Origin: Xestospongia muta | Taxonomy: Eukaryota; Porifera; Demospongiae; Haplosclerida; Petrosiidae | DNA: 64,000 nucleotides | Assembly: GCA_963693285.1 (NCBI GenBank) | Contig: OY848923.1 | Location: 2,180,038-2,244,037 of the forward strand | Reading direction: 5' to 3' | In this document: positions 36,701 through 47,800 of the stretch, in pieces | Numbering within the stretch: position 1 is the stretch's first letter | Layout of the letters: every line of letters begins with the position of its first letter | Notes under the pieces: generated by a model | Databases searched by the model: none | What the model was told of the DNA's origin: nothing | The model's input: the letters and a program-made list of their open reading frames with translations, nothing else | Made by a program: the position numbers and the translations under genes

Positions 36701-39700
36701 TCTCAGATACATTGTACTCTCTGTTACTGTTCTTCTCTTCACTTAATACCTCTGATGCTGGACAATATACATGTCAAGCTACCATCACAGTGACTGATAT
36801 TAATGTCACAGTAACTAACACCATTTTAGTAGACCTACCAATACAAAGTAAGTATATATGGTATTACAAGCAAATGTTTAACACTGATAACACAAGTAGT
36901 ACTGTTGTTTCACATTAGAACCAACCACATAATAATAAAATAATGTTAATAATTTGAGAGTCATTGGTATTAATTTTATAGACTTTTTCTTTTTCTTGCA
37001 GTTCCCACTCCTTTTCAAGATGTCACATTTTCAAGGCAGATTGACTATTTAGCTGGTAGTGAACTGACTATTACAAGTGATATTGCAATTGATCCTCATG
37101 TCAACACACCCTTCATTATCAACACAAGATGGGTAATGTTGGATGAGATCAACAATGAAATAAGAACACTCAGTGAGAGCTATAGAAATGGGCAATCAAG
37201 AATTTCTATTAATAGTTCTTCATTAATTAGTAATAATAAGTATCAGTCTCAAATTCAATTTAGTACTCTCAGTAGTTCAATGGATTCTGGAATGTATACA
37301 TGTATTGTTGATGTGATACCTGTAGCTGGTTACTATTATGTTTATACTGCTAATGTGACCAATATTACTACTAACTTTACTGTTATAGGTATGACTATTG
37401 TACTGGTTATATTGTTACATATTTGAAGTATTTTGAAAAACGTTTATAATATATACTTTTATATCAAAAATACTGTATTTCTATAATCATTTACTGCTTC
37501 TATTATTTCTTCTTATAGACCCAGTTATTGGAAACTTTACTGTTACACCCAACTCAATTCTGAAGACATATTGTCCTGACTCAGACACTTATGATAACTT
37601 CACTCTAGTGTGTACTGCTAGTAAACTAGCTCTAGTGATACCAATTCTTGAAGTGATTTGGCTACACAATGGTACTGAACGTCAAGGTTTAGTTACATAT
37701 AACAGTGAGAATACTTACGCTATAAACACTCTGAGTTTTTCTAAGACTTTTGCAAATGACTCTGGTACTTACTCCTGCCATGCTAGACTGTCTATTCCAG
37801 ACTCTTCCGATATTATTTTAATAAAAAACATTACTGTTACATTGAGATGTAAGTTAGTTTTTTTAGAAATTGCATTACCTTTCTTTTCTAAATAAAGCTC
37901 AAAGAATTCCACATACAGCCATTGACATATCATCAACAGTTGGACAGACTAACTGTACTATCTACTTTACTATTCCATCCATTGCCTATACACCTGAGAT
38001 ATATTATATCAACTATATTGGTTTGGAATTACAGAATACTTTAACTACTAGTTCTAGTCTAGTAGGTACTGACAACATAACTGCTGTTAACTTGATGTAT
38101 CAGATAATATTAACTGGTCTAGAGGAAGCTAACACATATAACTTCACTGTTGTATCTACTAACTGTATTGGCAATGCTAGTAGTGAAACAATGAGCTTTT
38201 CTACTTTACCAACAAGTAAATTAACAACTCTCTTTAACATTATTTAGCTTCATTTTATTTTTTTAATTTAGTATCTACTGGTCCTCCCAGATATTTTATC
38301 AACACAACCTACCTTCCACGTAGTGTTACATTAGACTGGGATCCACCAGTTAGAGTAGATCAAAATGGAGAAATAGTAGGATATAACTTGACTTGTATAC
38401 AGACCAATGGACCACAAGTCTCTGGACTGACAGCCACTCAGAGTTCTCCAGAAACAATGTTTAATATTTCAGTATTAATACCATTTACTGAGTACACTTG
38501 TAAACTGTCATCTATTAATGTTGTGGGTGAAGGACCAGTAACACAATTCACATTTAAAACAGCTCAAGATAGTAAGTTTGCATTACAATATTAATTTTTA
38601 TCATCTAAATAGGACCTGATGATGCTCCTCAAAACTTTATTTCCATTCCAACCAAGACTGATGTGACATTTAACTGGAGTCATCCAGCTACACCTAATGG
38701 GATTATCACAAAATATAGATTTGTCTTTGAAGTCAATTTAGGTGGTAACACTTTTAGAACCACAACTCAATTGATAGATGTGACTCCTAACCAAAACACA
38801 GCATCTACAACTGTTGAAGGATTGTCACCCTATAAGAATTACTCAGCTACTGTTTCAGCTACTACAGTAGTTGGATATGGACCTAGTGCTACTACTGAAG
38901 GAAGAACAGATCCTGATGGTAGGTTTCTAAATTAAATGTGATGTTATACTTCTTAATAACAGGTTCATCTAAACCAGTTGTTATTGTTATACCAGTTATT
39001 ATTAGTAATATCTTTGTTGCTAACACTATACCAGTAGTTAATGACACTGCTGTTAACCTTACTTGGTCTCCACCAATCAGACCTAATGGATATATTAGTA
39101 GTTATAATATTGATATCACTGGTGGAGTTATTATGTCATTAACAGTTACTTCTGATCCTCAAGTACATACTTACATTCAAATAATTGGAGGATTACGTAA
39201 GTCCAATGTATTACTAACTAGTAAATATATTGTCTCCACAGGTCCAGGTGTCCCTTACTATATATCAATTGGAGCAGTCAATGAACTAGGAGAAGGTAAC
39301 ATTACATCAGTTACTGTCTTCACTAAAACTGAAAGTGTGTACAATTATAATTTAATGTCATTATATTTAATTACTTTTGCTATAGCTCCCAATATTAGTC
39401 CTAATGACATTACAACACAAAGGTCTTCTGATGGTACCTCTATTGTTATTGCATGGAGGAAAGTTTCATTGGAAGAAGCTCATGGTTTCTTTGAGTATAT
39501 TATAGTATTAGTTGCTGTCAATAGTAGACGTAGACAATCAAGTGATATAACTGTACATGTTCCATTTAATAAGACATCTATTAATGTAACTGGTCTAAAT
39601 CCTCAATTAACATACACATTTACTATGAGAATAACAGTACATAATGAAAGAGGAGAAGTTATAGAAGGACCTACAAGTATACCAATAAGGATTGAGGCAC

Positions 39701-40455
39701 CATGTGAGTACTATCCTATACAATCCTATGTAATTATTTTATAATATCCTTTATATTTACCTATTTTTAGCATCAACATCATCTACTAATGAGAGTTCTA
39801 GTACTGGTTTTATAATTAGTCTAGCAGTGACAACAGTTATTATATTTATTGTTATTATTATTGTAGTAGTACTAATTGTCATAGTTTTGGTTAAAAGGAA
39901 GTCAAAGAAGTATGATTTAAAATCAGGGTAATTCATCAAACTAGTCATGATGACATCATGTTTACTATCTATCATTATACAGCGACAAAACAGATGATAT
40001 TGCAATGACTATCAGCCCAAGTTATAATATAGTAAATACACCTACAACATTGTAAGTTGACAGCAATATATTAATACATTTCATTATATTACTGACATAG
40101 TGCTGAGGAACCATTATATGACAGTATTCCTGAGGAACTGCCAGCTCCTTCAGATTATGATATACCAGTTGTTACTAGTGCTGATACACAAGCTCCTCCA
40201 GATTATGATATACCAGTTGTTACTAGTGCTGATACACAAGCTCCTCCAGATTATGATATACCAGTTGTTACTACTACTGATACACAAGCTCTTATAGATT
40301 ATGATATACCAGTTGTTACTACTACTGATACACAAGTCTATGATCTACCAGTAGTTACTACTGATATATCAATGAGTACCAACCCAGCTTATTCTACAAC
40401 AAGTTTTGAAGAGGCTCAGCAAACGGACTCTTCTTACACATACATTAATATGTGA
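30160..40455 (+). CDS. Gene 3: giant Ig/FN3 receptor with YDIP-repeat tail
   Basis: This is a spliced gene of 27 predicted exons (8,091 coding bases, about 2,696 aa) encoding a type I membrane protein. It has a signal peptide, two Ig-like domains, one FN3, fourteen Ig domains, five FN3 domains, a transmembrane helix (about 2515-2544) and a tail of about 150 residues. Nearly every domain is one phase 1-1 exon, and every join keeps frame. The tail carries repeated YDIP motifs, NPAY and a C-terminal YINM, so it should recruit SH2 and PTB adaptors when phosphorylated (inference from known motifs). The start is the Met of M-I-Q-Q-L-L-T-G-L-L, followed by a hydrophobic core. It is the first of three tandem paralogues. 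A recognition or adhesion receptor is the best guess; no kinase or phosphatase domain is present. Confidence 0.9.
30671..31316 (+). other. Long intron 2 of gene 3
   Basis: At 646 bases it is much longer than the other introns of this gene. It contains a TA run (about 30713-30757) and no exon that I can see. Genes 4 and 5 keep a related intron of about 700 bases. Confidence 0.7.
31317..37848 (+). CDS. Gene 3 exons 3-18: Ig and FN3 array
   Basis: Exons are 31317-31637, 31687-31953 (FN3), 32007-32348, 32400-32774, 32824-33141, 33196-33516, 33572-33934, 33986-34291, 34370-34732, 34784-35125, 35190-35558, 35608-35976, 36034-36396, 36503-36847, 37002-37388 and 37519-37848. All except the FN3 are Ig-like, with the B-strand Cys and a D-x-G-x-Y-x-C type F-strand (for example AGNYTCTG, GQYTCQA, GTYSCHA). 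The domains contain many N-x-T/S sites and should be heavily glycosylated. In exon 17 the B-strand Cys codon is AGT (Ser) at 37076, whereas gene 4 has TGT there. Confidence 0.85.
37898..39703 (+). CDS. Gene 3 exons 19-24: five membrane-proximal FN3 domains
   Basis: Exons are 37898-38215, 38272-38571, 38613-38918, 38963-39196 with 39242-39334, and 39386-39703. They show FN3 marks such as the early Trp (LDWDPP, FNWSHP, LTWSPP), G-Y or S-Y strands and the N-Y/T-Y-x-F-x-V turn before the last strands. Only the fourth domain is split by an intron. Domain 5 contains the motif NSRRRQSS, a basic loop that might be a protease site (speculative). Confidence 0.85.
39771..40455 (+). CDS. Gene 3 exons 25-27: transmembrane helix and phosphotyrosine-type tail
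   Basis: Exon 25 (39771-39927) gives the helix around GFIISLAVTTVIIFIV and a basic KRKSKK stop. Exon 26 is 39983-40051. Exon 27 (40101-40455) encodes a tail with YDSI, four copies of DYDIPVVT, one YDLPVV, TNPAY and C-terminal YTYINM. YDxP matches the docking preference of Crk-type SH2 domains, NPxY that of PTB domains, YxNx that of Grb2 and YxxM that of PI3K p85. These preferences are known from other animals; their use here is inferred. Confidence 0.82.
40141..40332 (+). repeat. 48-base coding repeat in the gene 3 tail
   Basis: The unit encodes 16 residues, A-P-P-D-Y-D-I-P-V-V-T-S-A-D-T-Q or close variants. GATTAT of successive units starts at 40153, 40201, 40249 and 40297, exactly 48 bases apart. 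Gene 4 has three units (54352, 54400, 54448). Confidence 0.92.
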
Positions 40456-40647
40456 TTATTTGTAGTAGGATGCTTATTAAAGATTTTTAATAATTCTTTA
40501 TTTTTCAAAAAAGTTTCATTTACAATTGTTTTGTTTGTAATAATGTTATTGACTATTTTATTAATATATAGTTAATGCTGATTTTTTTAGATTTAATTCA
40601 TGTTTCTACTTTTGTCAACCAATACTTGATTATTTGTTATGTCAACA

Positions 40648-40653
40648 AATAAA
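40648..40653 (+). terminator. Candidate gene 3 poly(A) signal
   Basis: AATAAA repeats (AATAAATAAATAAAT) occur about 190 bases after the stop. An earlier ATTAAA near 40477 is an alternative. Gene 4 has the same arrangement. Confidence 0.45.
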
Positions 40654-40890
40654 TAAATAAATATGACTGTATGTGCCCTTTTAATATATCTAGTGGATGA
40701 TGGCAGTGATTTGTAATTAAAACAGGGAAGACATAATATAAGATATAATAATAGAAAGATGTAAATACCCTCTAGCACATAAATTCTGATTCTTGCATTT
40801 TATGGTATTCTTCATTGTTTATCACAACTGATATTTTTAATATATTACTTCTAAGCAATGGTTGTCGTGCATCTTAATATTTATTTAAAA

Positions 40891-41070
40891 TGATGTCATA
40901 TGACGTCATATAATCCTTTGCCTTCTTGATTTCTATACAAGCTTTAAAACTGTAATTAGTAAGTTAATAATGTCTTTATGTAATAATTATAGATCTTAGT
41001 AATTAAAATGTATAATTCTTTATTAATGCTACTAGTAAATAGAGGTATATTTTCTTCTGCTAGTTATGGC
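40891..41070 (+). promoter_or_regulatory. Dispersed CRE-type element before the first pseudogene
   Basis: TGACGTCA lies at 40901-40908, directly after a near-copy TGATGTCATA. The downstream core 'gatcttagtaatt' and 'aatgctactagtaaatagag' match the other copies. The donor-like GTAAGT is decayed to GTAATT, in keeping with the dead gene that follows. Confidence 0.5.
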
Positions 41071-41185
41071 TACTAGACAATATGATAGTAAAAATAGATT
41101 AACTATAGTTCTATTGTGTATCACTGCACACATATCATCATGATTATAGCTATTAGTATTGAAGCTCAGATATTGGCATTATGTC

Positions 41186-42433
41186 AATTATGATCTAGCT
41201 AGACAAAAAAGAGTTGAAGTAGTTAACAGTGATACTACAATAGCGAATAGCGAAATGTGACTAAGATTGGTAATCTTATCTTAAATACTCTATCAATTAA
41301 TACAGTGAAGATGTCTGATGGTAGAAGGTATTATTGTTCAGTGATATTTGAGGATTTAGGAGTTAGTGATCATACAATGAGAGCTCTTAGTGTTCAAAGT
41401 AAGTTACATTTTTGAAATTAAGTTGAATATGGTTAATACACTTTCCATAGTCCCTCCACCCAGTATGGTTATCATAAATAGTCCTTCTATTGGTCCTATC
41501 TATGAGAGTACTAACTTTAACCTGACTTGTACTGGTACGTTAACTAATGTAGTGGACCCAACAGTGTCAGTTACTGTAGTCTGGTTTGATCCTCAAAACA
41601 TGGTCATGCCAGTTGAATCACAATGTATGATCACTAATGTTACTAGCAATGGAAACGATGAGTTTGAGAGTACACTAGTGTTTCTACCAATTCATAATAT
41701 AGATCATAATAGTAACTTTAATGACACTGGAACATATATCTGTCAGATTGTTTTAGCTTTCATTATTAGTCTTAGTGATATTGCTACAATAAGGTCCTGT
41801 AATGGTACCTCTATTTGTCATTTAATAGAGAAAAGTGTCACTAGAAGAAGCTCATGGTTTCTTAGAGTATATTATAGTATTAGTTGCTGTCAATAGTAGA
41901 CGTAGACAATCAAGTGATATAATTGTACATGTTCCATTTAATAAGACATCTATTAATGTAACTGGTCTAAATCCTCAAATAATATACGCACTTACTATGA
42001 GAATAGCAGTACATAATGAAAGTGGAGAAGTTATAAATGAATCTACAAGTATACCAATAAGGAAGGAGGCACCATGTGAATACTATCCTATATAATCATA
42101 AGTAACTACCATTTTATATCATCTTTTGTTTACCTATTTTTAGCATCAAGATCATCTACTAATGAGAAGTCTAGTACTATTATATTTGTTATAATTTATA
42201 TTTATTATAATTTATAATAACTAACACTTAAATCTGAAGAAGCATCTTATGAGAGTCTTCATGATGAGCTACCAATTCCTTTTGATTATAGTATACCAAT
42301 TGTTACTAATACTGATGCACAAGTTTATGATCTATCAGTAGTTACTAGTGATATATCAATGAATACCAACCCAGCTTATGCTACTACAAGTACTCAACAA
42401 TCAGACACTTCTCCATGTATATGCATATGTTGA
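41186..42433 (+). pseudogene. Pseudogene of the gene 3 family with an internal deletion
   Basis: It begins inside an exon 12-like Ig sequence that carries a frame-breaking insertion and stop near 41245-41270. An exon 13-like Ig starts at 41451 after a good acceptor. Near 41740-41765 it runs straight into exon 24-like FN3 sequence, so everything between (exons 14-23, about 4 kb) is missing. The FN3 part has a shifted frame near 41820-41835. The TM exon is degenerate. The tail keeps DYSIPIV, YDLSVV and NPAY but loses the YINM end. It is almost certainly not a working receptor. Confidence 0.8.
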
Positions 42434-43056
42434 TATTATTGATGATAGTGATTATATATAGTAGGAGTTTCTTAAAGATTTTTGATGATTCCTTATATTT
42501 CAAAAACGTTCATTTTAAAAACGTTTTGTTTGTAACAATTAATTGATTATTTTCATTAATATATAGTTAATACTGATTTTTTTAAATTTATATCCATGTT
42601 TCTCCTATTTTCAGTCAATATATGGTTTACTTCATTATTTGTCATGTTATAGATGAGAAGTGATGTATTATGTCTTTTAAAATCACTGAAACTAATTGGT
42701 TGATTTAACTAATATATTGTTATAAAGGTTGTACATAGCAATAATTATTAGATATAAACTAAACATAATCACCATACCATTTTGATTACTAAACTGTATT
42801 CTTTGACAAAAAATTCTTTATTCAAAAAATTCATTCATTTTTGAAAAGTACTTTACATGTAAATGACAACGATTTTAGAATACAACTTTTGAAGTCATAG
42901 CGCTTTTTTATGTATATTAACTCTATTTACAGAAATAAGAAATCGGCTGCCTGCACAGCTACGTGAACGTAAGGCTTTCTAATAGTATATATTGCTGTGA
43001 TTTTTATCTTACAATTTTGGCTATTTTCAATCTTACATATAGGTTATTAGAATGTT

Positions 43057-43215
43057 ATTATGACGTCATAAAATGTCGTCTCCTTGATGTCTACACAAGC
43101 TACAGAACTGTAAGTGGTAATTTAACAATTCCTTCTTCGAATTATAGACCTAAGAATTTGAATCATAGTTTTTTATTAATGCTACTAGTAAACAGAGCTA
43201 CATTTTCCTTTGATA
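43057..43215 (+). promoter_or_regulatory. Dispersed CRE-type element upstream of gene 4
   Basis: TGACGTCA is at 43061-43068, and GTAAGTGG begins at 43110 after CTACAGAACT. The 'aatgctactagtaaacagag' core follows. An acceptor-like ACTATAG (ending 44294) stands directly before TCACA and the gene 4 start codon, so a spliced 5' UTR is possible. Confidence 0.5.
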
Positions 43216-43916
43216 GTCATGTCTATTAGTATCTTGGTAAAATAATTTCGTTAAAGCCCTGTAAAGTATACCACTAACACTACCTATAGAAATTCTGTAA
43301 AGCCCTGCAAAGTATACTAGTAACACACTGACCATTATGATTATAGTTCGTATTAAAGCTCAGAGATTGATAATAGTTTCAGTAGTATCTTATTGTTATA
43401 GTTATGAATTTTCAAAATATTCTAGCTGTGTGAGTTAGGGCTTAAATTTCCTATCAGGGAAATCAAAAAGTCAGACAGACATTCAAGTTTCACACTTTTA
43501 GCTAGGCCTGGCAAATTTTGTATACTCTGGGGTAATTTGTACTGTTACTGCAAGGAAAGGAGCTTTGCACTGAAACTACTACTCATACAAGTAGATTATA
43601 GTAAGCTAACAATTTCAGACAAAGGTCTATTTCTTTGCAAGACAAAAATTGGAGGAGTGTACGAAATTTCTGTGTGTACAAAATTCACCACAATTCGCTT
43701 AGCTATCTCTTTTGCAAAGTCAAACATAGCATATGCACGTAGGTAACTAAACAATTACGTTATCGTTTCAAAATGACATATGTAGGCATGTACTAACTAC
43801 TAGGTATAATCACTTAAAGCTATCTGTTTATTAGATTAAGTTTTTATTTTATCGTTATAATTCTGAGTAGAATGGTAGTCATAGCTAACTGTTATACATA
43901 TAAGACATAATCTTAT

Positions 43917-43970
43917 ATGTTAAATCCAAATTGTTTATTGTTTATGTTAAATCCAATTTGTTCATTGTTT
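43917..43970 (+). repeat. 27-base tandem repeat, two copies
   Basis: Two adjacent units begin ATGTTAAATCCAA and end TTGTTT. The gene 5 spacer has the same pair at about 57791-57844, so it predates that duplication. Confidence 0.8.
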
Positions 43971-44299
43971 ATGTGTGGTGTTAATATCAATAAAAATGTG
44001 CGATAATATGTTAAGTAAATACACAATCTTCATACATTATATTACACTATATCAATGAGGTAGTCTATAATAATACATTGAAAAGCCTCAATAAATCTAT
44101 GCTAAAGTTTTAGAGGCTATTTAAACCATGACCTTTAATCAGACTACATGTGACAAACACATGTTAATTAATGTGAGTAAGTTTTTATAGCATTTTAATT
44201 ACCTACATTCTATAGTACTAGATAACGAAATCAAGAAAAAACAGCAACAACATAGACTAATTGTTATTAATATACAAACTTCACCACACTATAGTCACA

Positions 44300-44858
44300 A
44301 TGATACAACAGTGGTTAACTGGAATACTGACCCTTATGATGAATATAGCACTAGGAGAGGTTACATTTGGTACTCTACCTCCTCTACCTACTACTGGTAC
44401 AGTATATACAATATTATACTATATGTTTATATTATAGTATTATATAGGTGTGAGACTTTATCTAAGTTATGAGAATAGAGTAATACCTAACTACTTTATG
44501 GTGAGAGGTAGTCAGTTCTATGATGTTGATGTTAATGGTGATGGTCAAAATGATGGTATATGGTGTCAGAGTGCTCTTAATGAGAGTATGATAGGTGTCT
44601 GGTACTTACCTAATGGATCACCAGTACCTACACAAGTTGGTGCTACTCCATTACAATCATATAATACTAATGTCACTGGTCAAGTGGGTCTACTTAGACG
44701 TGGTGGTATAGCTTCATTTCAAGGACTATACTCTTGTATTATTCCTAATGAAGAGGGAGTAAATCAAACACTATATGTAGGTGCATATAGAGATAGTACA
44801 TTTAATAACATTGGTGAGTTGTACATTCTTATATTGTTCATAGTTCAAAACTATATCA

Positions 44859-44892
<34 letters not shown>

Positions 44893-47800
44893 AAGTATAT
44901 CAAAATAATGATTTTTATGATAGAGGTGAGTTGTATTTAATTTAATGCATTTAACGTTGATGTCAATTATTAATAGCTTTAAGTCAAGGATTGTTATATG
45001 TAGAGAGTTATCCATATAACAGTGTAATACACTATGACTATTACATATAGTATGTAATAGCCATAGTTTTAAAAATTACAATGTATATACACTAGTAAGT
45101 TTGGTAACATATTATGAGACCTGATTTACAGTAAGGTATAACTTTTATTAAAATGTTTATAAAGACTAGCAAGTAAGTAATTCTGTTTAAGGATGTCTAT
45201 TAAATTTTACATTCATGTTATCTATTGTTTTTAAACTAAGATATAATTTAATAAACATCCAGTGAAAAATGTATGGTTGTGTACATAGTAACTGAATGGC
45301 TTTGAGATGTTTTAACAAAAATACTCCTTTTTGTAAATCTTGTCACATATATTAGCAATTTAAATTGTTTTTATATTAGTATAAAATAAAAACAAATATA
45401 CATATTAACTTTTAACATACATAATGTTAAAATATATATATATTATATAATAAAATTTGCATTCTTGTTGATTAGCTAAATAAAGAGTGTACATTATTAT
45501 TATCCTTATAGCTGCTCCTATAGTGGATCATAACAAACCTCTAACATTTACTCTACTCTCTACAAGTGATGTTAATCCTCCAGTGTTCACTCTCTACTTT
45601 AATGTCACAAACACACCTCCTACAACAGTGACATGTTCTGTTAATAACAATACATTTAATATTACTGAGGAAGATTTAAATCGTGTACCTGATATATCTA
45701 CTGATCCTATTAGAGTAGCAGTGACTGTTACTATTAGGAGGAGAGAAGCTGGCAAATATACTTGTACTGTAAATACAGGTTCATCTATAAAATCATTTCC
45801 TACTACTACCACTCCTGGTATAAATATTAGTGGTAAGTTACAACATTAATGTCATTATATTAATATAATTGTAATCACTAGTAACTGAAACACCTACTAG
45901 CCTGGTGTATAACAGAACTGGTCTAACTTCAGCTCTACTTGTCTGGTCATCTCCCATTAATAACATTTCAACAGTAATAGGTTATGAGATGTTTCTTGAT
46001 ATACCTAATGGTACAAGAGTTAATATGGAGACAAACACTACAGAACTAAATGTAACTTCACTACAACCTGATGTCAATTATACTGTATTGGTTGTAGCCT
46101 ATGGAGGAGACCTACCTAGTGAGCATATTAATACTACAATATCTCAAGGTAAAGTAACTTTGTCATTATTCTCAATGAAGTTTAGATATTTTCTTTAAAC
46201 AGTTGTATCTGTTGAGGTAACTGGTCTCAATACTTCATTGTCATATGGTTCCAATTTTACAGTAAGATGTAATGCTTATCTATCTGTTGAACTTAATGAA
46301 GTAATGGTACAAGTGATATGGACTGATCCATATTTACAAATTATTAATATGACTACTGGAGACATATCAGTTAGTAATGCATTGGATACTGACATGTCTA
46401 TAAATATTAACACTTACTCACTGGATTTGAACTTTAATAATCTTCAAGCTTCTCAAGTTGGAAATTATATATGTGGTTCAGCATTTAATGAACAAGACAA
46501 CAAGCCATTTATACTGCCAAGACAAATTAGTGTATCTGTACAAGGTTTGTGTGCAGTTGCTGAAATCTTTGTTAATGTATTTATACTATAATTTTAGTTC
46601 CAAATCCAGATGTTTGTGTGCATGTTACTCCAAATTCTGAACTGTATAATCATAACTTTGAAAGAGGTATGGTTTCTCTGGGATGTCTTGTTATCATAAC
46701 ACCACTGGATGTAGACACTAATGTCAATATTATATGGTTTGGACCAAATGGAGTAGTAGTACATGATAATGATCAATATATTATTGATACTGGTCAGCTA
46801 AATAGTACAATGTATGGTAGTAGTTTAAATATCACTCATCTATCATTAACTGGAGACAATGGAACACAGTATTACTGTAGAGCTCAAATTGGAGCAAATG
46901 ATAGTTTTGTCTTCTCTTCATTTGTAATTCCTTCAGAAGCTAGATCAGAAAATGTTACTATTATAGCTGAAGGTACATGTGTCATATTATTAAATATTGT
47001 CACTTACATTTATCTCTTGTAGCTATACCTTTACCTTTAGTGGAAATATTTGATATGGGAATACCTATTGTGAATGAAATCTTTACTTTAACCTGTAATG
47101 CCACAGTACCAAACAATCTAGTAGGGTTGGCTATTGTCAATGTCAGATGGGTCTATAATAGTAATGAAACCATCAGAGATAATGTGACACTGATTTATAA
47201 TGAATACAACTCTGCAACATTGACATTTTTTCCTATACGTCAGGATCAAGAGGGATTATATACTTGTATAGCTACCATCAGTATACCTGGTATACCTCTA
47301 CAAAGAAATACTACCAAAGATTATACCTTCAGTACACTTGGTAAGATATGATGCTAATAATGTAATAAATGTAATTGTTTGTACTTGTATAGGTAATCCT
47401 ATTGTTAGTATTACTACATCTGTAACTAATATTGCTGGTAATATGTACAGCTTGTTATGTTCTGTTAGTGTGGTATTTGGTACACCAAATATTAATTGGT
47501 TTTACAGTAATGGGACAAAATTACTAAATGACTCTGGAATCACTCAGACTTTAACTGTAATGTCAAACACTGAGCAAAAATATGAACTTCAGTTTAATCC
47601 ATTAATGTATACACATGTTGGTGAATATACTTGTGTAGCTAATCTTACTGTAATACGTGGTCAGGACACATTTATTGGAGTTAGTAATAAAACAACAGCT
47701 ATTTATGTCAGAAGTAAGTTTAATATTATTAAAAATTTTAAACCTTACTTACTGTTTCCTTTATCAGTACCAACTCCTATAGTCTCTATAACTCCTGGTA

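Larger units (their letters stand above)
42434..44299. other. Spacer before gene 4
   Basis: No gene was seen. It contains a CRE-type element at 43057, a conserved unexplained block at 43430-43750, and a 27-base tandem duplication at 43917-43970. The matching spacer before gene 5 is 56639-58173 and differs by scattered changes. Confidence 0.6.

Noticed and set aside
40150..40335. Minus-strand repetitive open frame over the gene 3 tail
   Set aside because: It is the reverse complement of the 48-base coding repeat and has no independent support.
41390..42095. Reading the Ig plus FN3 segment as a short functional receptor
   Set aside because: Frame breaks in the exon 12 remnant and the FN3 part, no signal peptide and a degenerate TM exon make it a pseudogene.
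42963..43229. 88-codon open frame in the gene 4 spacer
   Set aside because: It spans the dispersed CRE-type element, and its other copy at 56824-57087 differs in frame length; no protein family resemblance.
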